Assembly (NCBI GenBank): GCA_946623195.1
Contig: CAMOQW010000083.1
Coordinates: forward strand, 1-6,095
Source: an uncultured Prevotella sp.
GTDB lineage: Bacteria > Bacteroidota > Bacteroidia > Bacteroidales > Bacteroidaceae
Length of the DNA stretch: 6,095 nt
Reading direction: 5' to 3'
Shown: piece after piece, positions 1 through 5,949 of the stretch
Layout: the number at the start of each line of letters is the position of its first letter
Position numbering within the stretch: position 1 is the stretch's first letter
The notes under the pieces: generated by a model
Told to the model about the DNA's origin: nothing
The model's input: the letters and a program-made list of their open reading frames with translations, nothing else
Database searches by the model: none
Position numbers and translations under genes: made by a program

Positions 1-11
1 CCGTAAACACC

Positions 12-302
12 ATGTTTAAGCGTAACGTACAACAAGTCAAGAACATCGTGATGCAGGTTCTGCGCGAACAGGGTCTGGAGACCCCGCTGAACCAGAAGCG
101 GCTGGTGGAAGCCTGGCCCGAGGTGGCCGGTCCGGCCATCATGCGCTACACGCTGAACACCTATATCTATAACCAGACGCTCTATGTCCACCTGTCGAAT
201 CCTGCCCTGCGTGCCGACCTCAGCATGCAGCGCCAGATGTTTACCAAGAAGTTGAATGATGCTGTCGGCGAACAGGTGATTGTCGATGTCCTGTTCCGTT
301 AG
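12..302 (+). CDS. DUF721 (DciA-related) protein, 96 aa
   Basis: A short cytoplasmic protein of the DUF721 family (PF05258), which includes DciA, the replicative-helicase-associated factor found in bacteria without DnaC/DnaI loaders. Seen: an amphipathic N-terminal helix, then a segment around residues 33-42 with the family's W35-x-x-V38-x-G40 pattern, a central beta-rich stretch with NQTLYVHLSNPALRADL (residues 54-70), and a C-terminal V-I-V-D-V-L-F-R typical of the short Bacteroidetes versions. The ATG at 12 gives an N-terminus like its relatives. A TAA at 4-6 in another frame could be the stop of an upstream gene five bases away; in Bacteroidales that neighbour is often recF, but it is outside the window. 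The stop TAG lies in a 25-bp tandem duplication shared with the convergent cyclo-ligase gene. Family assignment is firm; an actual helicase-loading role for these short proteins is inference. Confidence 0.88.
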   Translation: MFKRNVQQVKNIVMQVLREQGLETPLNQKRLVEAWPEVAGPAIMRYTLNTYIYNQTLYVHLSNPALRADLSMQRQMFTKKLNDAVGEQVIVDVLFR

Positions 303-345
303 TCCGTCACCGTGATGATGCCGTTAGCCCGTCACCGTGATGATG
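296..345. repeat. 25-bp tandem duplication across two convergent stop codons
   Basis: Two adjacent 25-bp copies, 296-320 and 321-345, are identical except for T303 versus C328. Each copy contains TTAG. In the left copy TAG (300-302) ends the DUF721 gene; in the right copy TTA (324-326, TAA on the minus strand) ends the cyclo-ligase gene. The whole 21-bp intergenic gap between the two genes comes from this duplication. Confidence 0.95.
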
Positions 346-899
346 CTGTCCATCACGATGTCGTGCTCGTCAGAGGGCACGTGGTCTACCATCTGCCACG
401 AGAAACACAGTCCCATCTTATATAAGTAAGGAACGCGTGCAAGGAACCGGTCGTAATAGCCCTTGCCTCGCCCTAAGCGGTGGCCTTCAGGGTCGAATGC
501 CATGCCCGGCACTACTGCCACGTCGAGCCGGGAATAGTCTGTAAACCGCGCTCCGGCGGGTTCCATGATGCCGAACGCCCCCTGCTGCAGGTCGCTGTGC
601 CCCGTGTAGCGCCGCAGTTCCATGTCCGTATCGCTCGTCACGCGAGGCAGCACCACCGTCTTGCCCTGAGCCGTCAACTGGTCGATGAGCGACTGTGTGG
701 GCACCTCGTCGGGCAGCGCACAGTATAGCATCAGCGTCTGTGCCTGCCGGAAGTGGCTGTCGGCCGATAAGGCGTCGAAGATATCCGGCCCTTCGCCGCT
801 GTCGGCCCAGAAGGTGCCGAGGACATCCGGCCCTTCGCCAGCGGTATGCTGCAGCTTCCGCTGGCGAATCATCCGGCGCAGCTCCTGCTTGGTTGTCAT
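324..899 (-). CDS. 5-formyltetrahydrofolate cyclo-ligase, 191 aa
   Basis: Catalyses the ATP-dependent conversion of 5-formyl-THF to 5,10-methenyl-THF, returning stored folate to the one-carbon pool (5-FTHF_cyc-lig family). Numbering from the chosen start: basic N-terminal helix 1-17, LPDEV at 62-66, E-P at 113-114, P-G-M-A-F-D at 131-136, and the glycine-rich ATP/substrate signature RLGRGKGYYDRFL at 141-153. The reading frame stays open upstream to an ATG at 953, but I chose the ATG at 899: it begins like family members (MTTKQELRRMIRQRK) and shares its A with the S41 stop (TGATG), which fits translational coupling. Odd feature: residues 21-34 and 35-48 are a tandem 14-residue repeat in the loop/helix after the N-terminal helix, making this part longer than in the Bacteroides homologues I recall. 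It is the last gene of the minus-strand operon and converges with DUF721. Confidence 0.93.
   Translation of the reverse strand: MTTKQELRRMIRQRKLQHTAGEGPDVLGTFWADSGEGPDIFDALSADSHFRQAQTLMLYCALPDEVPTQSLIDQLTAQGKTVVLPRVTSDTDMELRRYTGHSDLQQGAFGIMEPAGARFTDYSRLDVAVVPGMAFDPEGHRLGRGKGYYDRFLARVPYLYKMGLCFSWQMVDHVPSDEHDIVMDSIITVTG
756..839 (-). repeat. 42-bp tandem duplication inside the cyclo-ligase gene
   Basis: Units 756-797 and 798-839 match at 36 of 42 positions and lie in frame. They encode GEGPDVLGTFWADS (residues 21-34) and GEGPDIFDALSADS (residues 35-48). The second copy runs into the conserved F-R-Q-A-Q-T-L segment, so it is probably the original and the first the extra copy. All six base differences change an amino acid. 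Confidence 0.95.
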
Positions 900-2611
900 C
901 ACACGCAGGCTGTATGGGTTATCCGCTGGTGTGTGCCGCGATAGTCGAAACACCTGTTCTGGGCTACCTTCTTGCCCTCCTGTTCCTTGGCAGGCGCACT
1001 GGGGAAGGCATTGCCGCTGCGAAACACCTTCAGCGTCTCCCTGATGGCCGGGTCGTCCTGGTTCAGATATTGTATCCAGGCTTCCTCGTTCATGGTGTTG
1101 TAGATGATGCGGCTGTTGATGTATCGCTCCAGCAGCTTGTGCGACTTCTGTATCATGAGGTTGCGGCGCTTCAGCCCGTTCTGTTCGGCATACGTGGCAA
1201 ACTTGTCCACCGTGTTCTGGCTCACCAGGTATTTGGCCAGCTCTGCCGGACTCTTGAACTCCTTCAGCTTCTGGCGGTTGTTGTCAACGTAGTTGTAGGC
1301 ATACATGAGGATCAGTCCGCTCATCGATGCCTGCTTGTAGTACGACGTGACATCGGTGGTGTCCTCGGCCACGAAGATGTCCGGGGTGATGCCGCCGCCG
1401 CCGTAGACCGGTCGTCCGATGGCCGTATGATACTCCTTGCCCTCGTGCTTGATGCTGTCCTGCGAGAAGAATTCCCCGTGCTCGTAGCGTGTCAGGATGT
1501 CCTCCTCGTAGTTCTTGTTGTCGCCCGACGTGTAAGGCTTCTGGATGCAGCGTCCCGACGGCGAATAGTAGCGGGCGATGGTGAGCCGTATCATGGAGTG
1601 GTCGGCGAACTCGATGGGCTGCTGTACCAGACCCTTGCCGAACGAGCGCCGTCCGATGATGGTGCCGCGGTCGTTGTCCTGGATGGCTCCGGCCAGAATC
1701 TCCGAAGCCGATGCCGACCCTTCGTCGATGAGCACCACGAGCGGTATCTGCTGGTAGGAGCCCCGTCCGTCGCTGCGATACTCCTGTCGTGCCGACTTGC
1801 GGCCCTCGGTGTAGACGATGAGCCGGTTTTTGGGCAGAAATTCGTTGGCTATCTGTACGGCCGACTGCAGGTATCCGCCCGTATTGCCGCGCAGGTCGAT
1901 GGTCAGGCTTTGGAAGTCCTGCTGCGACAGCTTCGCCAGTGCGATGAGCAGTTCCGGATAGGTGTTCTCGCCGAAGTTCTTGATGCGCAGGTATCCCGTC
2001 TGGTCGTCCAGCATATAGGTTGCCGTGATGCTCTTGGTGGGAATGTCGCCGCGCGTCACCACGATGTCGCGTATTTTCTTCTCTCCGAAGCGCATGATGC
2101 CCAGTTTCACCTTCGTGTCCTTGGGGCCCTTCAGCCGGTGCATGGCCTCCTCGTTGGTGAGCTTCTTGCCCGTGAAGGGCTCGTCGTCCACCTTCACGAT
2201 CTTGTCGCCGGCGATGACTCCGGCGCGCTCAGCCGGTCCGTTGGCAATCACCTGTTGCACGTGCAGCGTGTCCTGTCGGATGGTAAACTCGATGCCCACC
2301 CCCGAGAACGAGCCTCGCAGGTCGTCGTTGGCTATCTGTACGTCCTTGGCCGAGATGTACACCGAGTGGGGGTCCAGTTCGGCCAGTATCTGCGGCATGG
2401 CCTTCTCCACCAGGTCGTTCACGTTGACCGTGTCCACATACTGGTCGTTGATGATGTGCAGCAGGTTGTTCAGCTTGTTGCTGCTGGAGTTGATGATGCT
2501 CAGCCGGTTGCCCGAGAAGTGGTTGGCATAGAAGGTGCCAATCAGTATGCCGATGACCACGCAGATGGCCATGACGATGGGCATGAACCGGTTACTCTTC
2601 TTGTTGTTCAT
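899..2611 (-). CDS. S41 family C-terminal processing peptidase with PDZ domain, 570 aa
   Basis: A serine protease of the Prc/CtpA/CtpB type (MEROPS S41), expected on the periplasmic side of the inner membrane, trimming or degrading proteins through their C-termini. Seen: hydrophobic signal or anchor segment at about 11-29 after a basic start (NNKKSNR); helical N-terminal part about 43-80; PDZ domain about 87-185, with the G-V-G-I-E-F carboxylate-binding region at 104-109 and AGDKIVKVDD at 134-143; catalytic core about 190-420; helical C-terminal region to about 535. The catalytic dyad is visible: S301 in GSASASE and K326 in SFGKG, 25 residues apart as in the family, with Q330 four residues after the lysine as in CtpB. 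The last 35 residues form a polar tail (from about 536, rich in K, Q and R) whose codons just precede the cyclo-ligase start. The 47-bp gap upstream holds a purine-rich repeat and no clear promoter, so it is probably co-transcribed with the deaminase gene. Confidence 0.95.
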   Translation of the reverse strand: MNNKKSNRFMPIVMAICVVIGILIGTFYANHFSGNRLSIINSSSNKLNNLLHIINDQYVDTVNVNDLVEKAMPQILAELDPHSVYISAKDVQIANDDLRGSFSGVGIEFTIRQDTLHVQQVIANGPAERAGVIAGDKIVKVDDEPFTGKKLTNEEAMHRLKGPKDTKVKLGIMRFGEKKIRDIVVTRGDIPTKSITATYMLDDQTGYLRIKNFGENTYPELLIALAKLSQQDFQSLTIDLRGNTGGYLQSAVQIANEFLPKNRLIVYTEGRKSARQEYRSDGRGSYQQIPLVVLIDEGSASASEILAGAIQDNDRGTIIGRRSFGKGLVQQPIEFADHSMIRLTIARYYSPSGRCIQKPYTSGDNKNYEEDILTRYEHGEFFSQDSIKHEGKEYHTAIGRPVYGGGGITPDIFVAEDTTDVTSYYKQASMSGLILMYAYNYVDNNRQKLKEFKSPAELAKYLVSQNTVDKFATYAEQNGLKRRNLMIQKSHKLLERYINSRIIYNTMNEEAWIQYLNQDDPAIRETLKVFRSGNAFPSAPAKEQEGKKVAQNRCFDYRGTHQRITHTACV

Positions 2612-2612
2612 A

Positions 2613-2644
2613 TCTCTTGTCTCTTGCTTCTCTTGCTTCTCTGT
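2613..2644 (-). repeat. Short purine repeat in the leader of the S41 gene
   Basis: Read on the minus strand, two exact 9-bp units AGAGAAGCA (plus-strand positions 2629-2637 and 2620-2628) are flanked by partial units at 2638-2644 and 2613-2619. The tract fills most of the 47-bp gap between the deaminase stop and the S41 start and ends one base before the ATG. It contains no canonical AGGAGG, but its purine richness may supply an accessible ribosome entry site. Confidence 0.8.
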
Positions 2645-2658
2645 TTCTCATTGGTCGT

Positions 2659-3096
2659 TCACTGCTCGTCGGTGGCCTCCAGGTATTCCACGTCGATGCC
2701 TGCCCGTCTGAGCAGGTCGATGCCGTCGGTCAGCCGGTACTGTTCGCCGTACACCACGCGCCTGATGCCGGCCTGGATGATGAGCTTGGCACACTCGATG
2801 CAGGGCGATGCCGTGATGTAGATGGTGGCCCCGTCGGAGTTGTTGCTGCTGCGTGCCAGTTTGGTGATGGCATTGGCCTCGGCGTGCAGCACGTAGGGTT
2901 TGGTGATGCCGTTGTCGTCCTCACACACATTCTCGAATCCCGACGGCGTGCCGTTGTAGCCGTCGCTGATAATCATGCCCTGCTTGACCACCAGAGCGCC
3001 CACCTGTCGGCGCTGGCAGTAGCTGTTGCGGGCCCATATGCGGGCCATCTGCAGATAGCGCAGGTCAAACTTTCTTTGTTTCTCGTTTAATTCCAT
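2659..3096 (-). CDS. dCMP deaminase / ComE-family zinc deaminase, 145 aa
   Basis: A cytoplasmic zinc-dependent cytidine/deoxycytidylate deaminase, expected to convert dCMP to dUMP, the substrate of thymidylate synthase. The zinc-site motifs are complete: H71-A-E73 (His ligand and catalytic Glu) and P98-C99-x-x-C102. NGTPSGFENVCEDD (residues 49-62) and the near-C-terminal GIRRVVYGEQYRLTDGI (110-126) are also characteristic of bacterial dCMP deaminases. Length is typical. The start at 3096 is supported by a family-like N-terminus (D-x-R-Y-L-x-M-A at 11-18); the next Met, at 17, would cut into the domain. That start overlaps the end of the M3 gene by 32 nt in another frame, and a purine-rich GAAGAGAA precedes the ATG inside the M3 coding region, which fits coupled translation. 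ComEB-like annotation is common for the family, but the dCMP reaction is the better-supported role; I have not distinguished allosteric subtypes. Confidence 0.93.
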   Translation of the reverse strand: MELNEKQRKFDLRYLQMARIWARNSYCQRRQVGALVVKQGMIISDGYNGTPSGFENVCEDDNGITKPYVLHAEANAITKLARSSNNSDGATIYITASPCIECAKLIIQAGIRRVVYGEQYRLTDGIDLLRRAGIDVEYLEATDEQ

Positions 3097-5185
3097 TTCT
3101 CTTCAGTAGTGCGTCGATGGTCGGCTCGCCGCCTCGGAATCGCTTGTATAGCTCCATGGGGTGCTCGGTGCCTCCCTTGCTCAGTATGCAGTCGCGGAAT
3201 CGCTGTGCCGTCTGCTGGTCGAAGATGCCGTTGCGCTTGAACACGGCGAAGGCGTCGGCGTCCAGCACCTCGGCCCATTTGTAGCTGTAATAGCCTGCGG
3301 CATAGCCTCCTGCCATGATGTGCGAGAACTGCACCGTCATGCAGGTGTCGGGCAGCTGTTCGCCCAGAATGGCTTTCCTCCATGCTTTCTTCTCGAAGGG
3401 TATGATGTCTGCCGTGAACTCCTCGCGCTGCGTGTAGTATGCCATGTCGAGCAGTCCGAAGCTGACCTGTCTGAGGCAGGCCGTTGCCGCCATGAAGTTG
3501 CGGCTTTTCACGATGCGGCGTATCAGCTCGTCGGGCAGCGGTTCCCCCGTCTGGTAGTGTACGGCGAAGGTTCTTAGGAAGTCCTTCTCGATGGCGAAGT
3601 TCTCCATCAGCTGCGACGGCAGTTCCACGAAGTCCCACCACACGTTGGTGCCGCTGAGACTCTCGAATCGGGTGTTGGCGAACATGCCGTGCAGCGAGTG
3701 TCCGAACTCATGCAGGAATGTCTCCACCTCGCCCAGCGTCAGCAGTGCCGGCTTCTCCTCGGTGGGCTTGGTGAGGTTCATCACCACCGACACGTGTGGC
3801 CTGACGTTCTTGAAGCCCTTGCCGGCCTTCTTGTCCTCCATTTCCCAGTGCTGTCCCTGGTATTCCGTCATCCAGGCGCCGCCCTGTTTGCCCTTGCGCG
3901 GGAAGAAGTCGGCATAGAATACGGCCAGATACGTTCCGTCCTTGTCGAACACCTCGTAGGCCCTTACGTCGGGGTGGTAAACCGGTATGTCCTTGTTTTC
4001 CCTGAAGGTGATGCCATACAGCCTGTTGGCCAGTCCGAATACCCCCTTGATGACGTTTTTCAGCTCGAAGTAGGGTCTGAGCATCTCGGCGTCCAGGTTG
4101 TATTTCTTCATCTGCAGCTTGTGCGAGTAGAAGCTGGCGTCCCAGGGGTGCATTTTGGTGTCTTCAGCCCTCTTACCTCTCACCTCTAACCTCTCAAACT
4201 CCTTCTTCACTTCCTCCCGTTCCTTCATGGCGGTGGGCTTGTAGGCATCGATGAGGTCGTCCAGCAGTCGGTAGACGTTGCGCACGTTGCCGGCCATGCG
4301 GCGCTTCAGCACGTAGTCGGCATAGGTCTTGTATCCCAGCAGCTGTGCTATCTCGCGGCGCAGGTTGATGAGCCGTTTGCAGACCTCCAGGTTGTTTTCG
4401 CCGTTCTGGTGGGTACACACGGTGTTGCGGGCCATGTAGAGCTGCTTGCGCAGGTCGCGCTGCGTGGAGTAGGTCATGAATGGCGAGTACGACGGATAGT
4501 CCAGGGTGAACAGCCATCCCTGCCGGCCGTCGGCCGTGTCGCCCTTGGTCTCCTTCCAGGCCAGTGCTGCCGCCTCGCGTGCCGTCTCGGGCAGCCCGTC
4601 CAGTTGCTTCTCGTCGGTGATCTCCAGTGTGAAAGCCTTCTGCTCCTTCAGCAGGTTCTGCTGGAACTGCAGACTGAGCATCGATGCCTCCTCCGTCAGC
4701 TGGCGCAGCCGTTCCTTGCCGGCCTCGTCGAGCAGTGCTCCCGAGCGCACGAATCCCTCGTAGCAGTTGTCCAGCAGTCGTTGCTCCTCGCCGGTCAGCC
4801 GGCGGTGGTGCAGGTGTACCTGTCGGATGCGCTCAAACAGCCGTGGGTTCAGTCTCACGTCGTTGCTGTGCTGTGTCAGTATGGGTTGCATCTTCTGTGC
4901 CAGTGCGTCCATGTCATCGTTGGTTTCTGCCGACAGCAGGTTGAAGAACACCGTGCTGACCCGCGACAGCAGGTCGTAGTAGCCCTCGTCCTCCTCAGTG
5001 TCGATGATGGTGTTGTCGAAGGTGGGCTTCTCCGGGTTGTTGATGATTTTCTCTATCTGTTCGTTGTCGCGGCGTATGCCCTCCATGAAGGCCTCCTCGT
5101 AGTCTTCCAGACTGATGCGGTCGAAGGGCACCGTGTCGTGCGGTGTCCCGTAGGGTTCGAAAAATGGGTTCTTATGTTCGCTCAT
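3065..5185 (-). CDS. M3 family zinc metallopeptidase (Dcp/oligopeptidase A type), 706 aa
   Basis: A thimet-oligopeptidase-fold enzyme that cleaves short peptides, either as a peptidyl-dipeptidase (Dcp) or an endo-oligopeptidase. Zinc site: H492-E493-x-x-H496 in FLHEFGH, with the third ligand E521 in DFVELPS, 29 residues after the first His as in E. coli Dcp. The substrate-binding, Tyr/Gly-rich loop is present at 622-637 (HIMAGGYAAGYYSYKW). Length is normal for M3A. The N-terminus (NPFFEPYGTPHDTVPFDRI, residues 6-24) matches family starts and shows no signal peptide or lipobox, so a cytoplasmic location is likely. It is the first gene of the minus-strand operon, with a candidate -7 element about 26 bases upstream of the ATG. 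Odd: residues about 331-340 (E-R-L-E-V-R-G-K-R-A), just before the conserved M-x-P-W-D, are encoded by a heptamer repeat and look like a small insertion. Dcp versus PrlC-like specificity cannot be decided here. Confidence 0.95.
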   Translation of the reverse strand: MSEHKNPFFEPYGTPHDTVPFDRISLEDYEEAFMEGIRRDNEQIEKIINNPEKPTFDNTIIDTEEDEGYYDLLSRVSTVFFNLLSAETNDDMDALAQKMQPILTQHSNDVRLNPRLFERIRQVHLHHRRLTGEEQRLLDNCYEGFVRSGALLDEAGKERLRQLTEEASMLSLQFQQNLLKEQKAFTLEITDEKQLDGLPETAREAAALAWKETKGDTADGRQGWLFTLDYPSYSPFMTYSTQRDLRKQLYMARNTVCTHQNGENNLEVCKRLINLRREIAQLLGYKTYADYVLKRRMAGNVRNVYRLLDDLIDAYKPTAMKEREEVKKEFERLEVRGKRAEDTKMHPWDASFYSHKLQMKKYNLDAEMLRPYFELKNVIKGVFGLANRLYGITFRENKDIPVYHPDVRAYEVFDKDGTYLAVFYADFFPRKGKQGGAWMTEYQGQHWEMEDKKAGKGFKNVRPHVSVVMNLTKPTEEKPALLTLGEVETFLHEFGHSLHGMFANTRFESLSGTNVWWDFVELPSQLMENFAIEKDFLRTFAVHYQTGEPLPDELIRRIVKSRNFMAATACLRQVSFGLLDMAYYTQREEFTADIIPFEKKAWRKAILGEQLPDTCMTVQFSHIMAGGYAAGYYSYKWAEVLDADAFAVFKRNGIFDQQTAQRFRDCILSKGGTEHPMELYKRFRGGEPTIDALLKRNGIKRETKKV
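4167..4194 (-). repeat. 4 x 7-bp purine repeat inside the M3 peptidase gene
   Basis: Read on the coding strand, four consecutive heptamers AGAGGTT, AGAGGTG, AGAGGTA and AGAGGGC occupy 4194 down to 4167. They encode part of the charged stretch R-L-E-V-R-G-K-R-A. Because 7 is not a multiple of 3, loss or gain of one unit would shift the frame, while three units (21 bp, 7 residues) would keep it. Confidence 0.9.
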
Positions 5186-5210
5186 GCTTGCGTTTGCTTA
5201 TTTTAACCTG

Positions 5211-5218
5211 CAAAGTTA
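5211..5218 (-). promoter_or_regulatory. Candidate Bacteroidetes -7 element upstream of the M3 operon
   Basis: The minus strand reads TAACTTTG here, matching the Bacteroidetes housekeeping -7 consensus TAnnTTTG. It would start transcription near 5204-5207, leaving a leader of roughly 20 nt before the M3 ATG at 5185. No TTTG or TTG stands 19-21 bases upstream, so the -33 half is missing or degenerate. The next nearest TTG lies only 12 bases away. Confidence 0.5.
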
Positions 5219-5275
5219 ATGATTCTGCGCCAATTATCATCGTCTGTTCCACATCTTATAATAATCTTTAACGAT

Positions 5276-5323
5276 TTTGGCACGGAGGGGGGCCTGTTTC
5301 CAGGCCTTTCCTTCCGTGCCAAA
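5276..5323 (-). terminator. Nested hairpin, probable terminator of the HU gene
   Basis: Starting 4 bp beyond the HU stop, an 11-bp perfect outer stem (5276-5286 with 5313-5323, TTTGGCACGGA and its complement) encloses a 6-bp perfect inner stem (5291-5296 with 5301-5306, GGCCTG and CAGGCC) with a 4-nt loop. Position and stability suggest transcription termination before the M3 promoter. There is no long U-tract after it on the minus strand, so it could instead be an RNA 3'-end stabiliser. Confidence 0.6.
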
Positions 5324-5327
5324 TCCA

Positions 5328-5855
5328 TCAGCCGTTGCCCAGGTCGCCGGGCAGTCCGCCGCCGCTGTTGCCGCCGGTGCCACTGTTGCCGCCGGTGCCG
5401 CCGGCGGTGCCTTCGCCGTCGCCGTTGGAGAGCAGGGTCTTGATGTTGACGAACTCAGCCTTCTTGATGAACTCGCGGCTCGACAGGTTCTCCTCGGCAG
5501 CCTGGTCGGGCAGGAAGCGGATGTGCAGGGCCTTCAGGTGCTGGCTCACGTTGAAGTCCTCCTCCTTGTCGGCGCCGCCCTTCTGGCATTCGGCAGTCAG
5601 GTAGAAGGTGCCCAGTCCGCCGACCTTCACCTTCTTCGAGTCCAGCAGCTCCTCCAGGAGGCAGCTCTTGAACTTCTTTATCACGCCCTCCACGACGTCC
5701 TCGGTGAACACGGAGCCGTGGCTTGCGATGTGCTTGGCCAGATTGCTGGTCGACATGGTTTCGGTACTCTTGAGGCGGGCGTACCACTTCCCGTACATCG
5801 CGGACTCCGAGTCCTTGATGTCATTCTTGAACACCTCGTAAAGAATTTTACTCAT
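5328..5855 (-). CDS. HU-type DNA-binding protein with glycine-rich tail (HU-HIG type), 175 aa
   Basis: A member of the Bacteroidetes HU-like family whose HU fold is followed by a wHTH, Ig or glycine-rich extension (PF18291, HU-HIG). Seen: residues about 1-125 form the HU-like domain, with the N-terminal helices, LAKHIASHGSVFTEDVVEGVI at 39-59 (in family terms, the HU dimerisation helices), and VKVGGLGTFYL at 76-86, the G-x-G-x-F turn typical of HU proteins. The tail 145-175 is about half glycine with T, N and S, and carries two copies of T-G-G-N-S-G from an 18-bp DNA repeat. The start ATG at 5855 follows an AT-rich leader with no Shine-Dalgarno, as is usual in this phylum. It has its own promoter upstream and a hairpin downstream, so it is probably monocistronic. 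Expected role is nucleoid or DNA architecture binding; the tail's function is unknown. Confidence 0.88.
   Translation of the reverse strand: MSKILYEVFKNDIKDSESAMYGKWYARLKSTETMSTSNLAKHIASHGSVFTEDVVEGVIKKFKSCLLEELLDSKKVKVGGLGTFYLTAECQKGGADKEEDFNVSQHLKALHIRFLPDQAAEENLSSREFIKKAEFVNIKTLLSNGDGEGTAGGTGGNSGTGGNSGGGLPGDLGNG
5365..5400 (-). repeat. 18-bp tandem repeat encoding the HU glycine-rich tail
   Basis: Units 5365-5382 and 5383-5400 differ only at their last base (A5382, G5400). Each is an in-frame 6-codon unit, giving two copies of T-G-G-N-S-G or its near match in the tail, and GC-rich triplets on both sides extend the low-complexity stretch. Confidence 0.9.
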
Positions 5856-5917
5856 GGTATTAAATTGTTAAATGAGACTTGATCCAGGTCAGGACTTTCC
5901 TGCCTTTCTTCTGCTTA

Positions 5918-5949
5918 CAAAGGTACGAAAATAATCTGATATATGCAAA
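5918..5949 (-). promoter_or_regulatory. Bacteroidetes -33/-7 promoter of the HU gene
   Basis: On the minus strand TTTG (5949-5946) is separated by exactly 20 bases from TACCTTTG (5925-5918). This matches the Bacteroidetes primary-sigma pattern TTTG-N19-21-TAnnTTTG at both elements and in spacing. Transcription would start near 5911-5913, giving a leader of about 55 nt before the HU ATG. Confidence 0.8.

Noticed and set aside
336..357. 7-bp inverted repeat with 8-nt loop near the convergent gene ends, possible terminator
   Set aside because: It lies inside the cyclo-ligase coding end and has no U-tract in either direction.
900..953. Upstream start for the cyclo-ligase (18 extra codons from an ATG at 953)
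   Set aside because: The extra residues do not resemble the family, would overlap the S41 gene by 55 nt, and the ATG at 899 couples neatly to the S41 stop.
1842..2342. Exact 18-bp direct repeat at 1842-1859 and 2325-2342 in the S41 gene
   Set aside because: Both copies encode V-Q-I-A-N in structurally different parts of the protein. Shared codon preference explains the match better than a mobile or recombination element.
2592..2651. 19-codon minus-strand open frame overlapping the S41 start, possible leader peptide
   Set aside because: Its Arg/Glu-rich product simply reflects the purine repeat, and there is no stalling motif or attenuator hairpin.
695..2821. Long plus-strand open frame of 708 codons opposite the S41 and deaminase genes
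   Set aside because: It mirrors GC-rich coding sequence on the minus strand, where two families with intact catalytic motifs are encoded. Its translation is rich in V, R, L and A with no recognisable domain.
4409..5206. Plus-strand open frame of 265 codons opposite the M3 gene
   Set aside because: It lies almost wholly antisense to a convincing M3 peptidase and has low-complexity V/L/Q composition. I treat it as a shadow of GC-rich codon use, like the other plus-strand frames over this operon.
5276..5300. TTGGCACG in the hairpin stem, resembling a sigma-54 -24 element
   Set aside because: No GC of a -12 element stands at the required distance on either strand, and the motif is accounted for by the hairpin stem.
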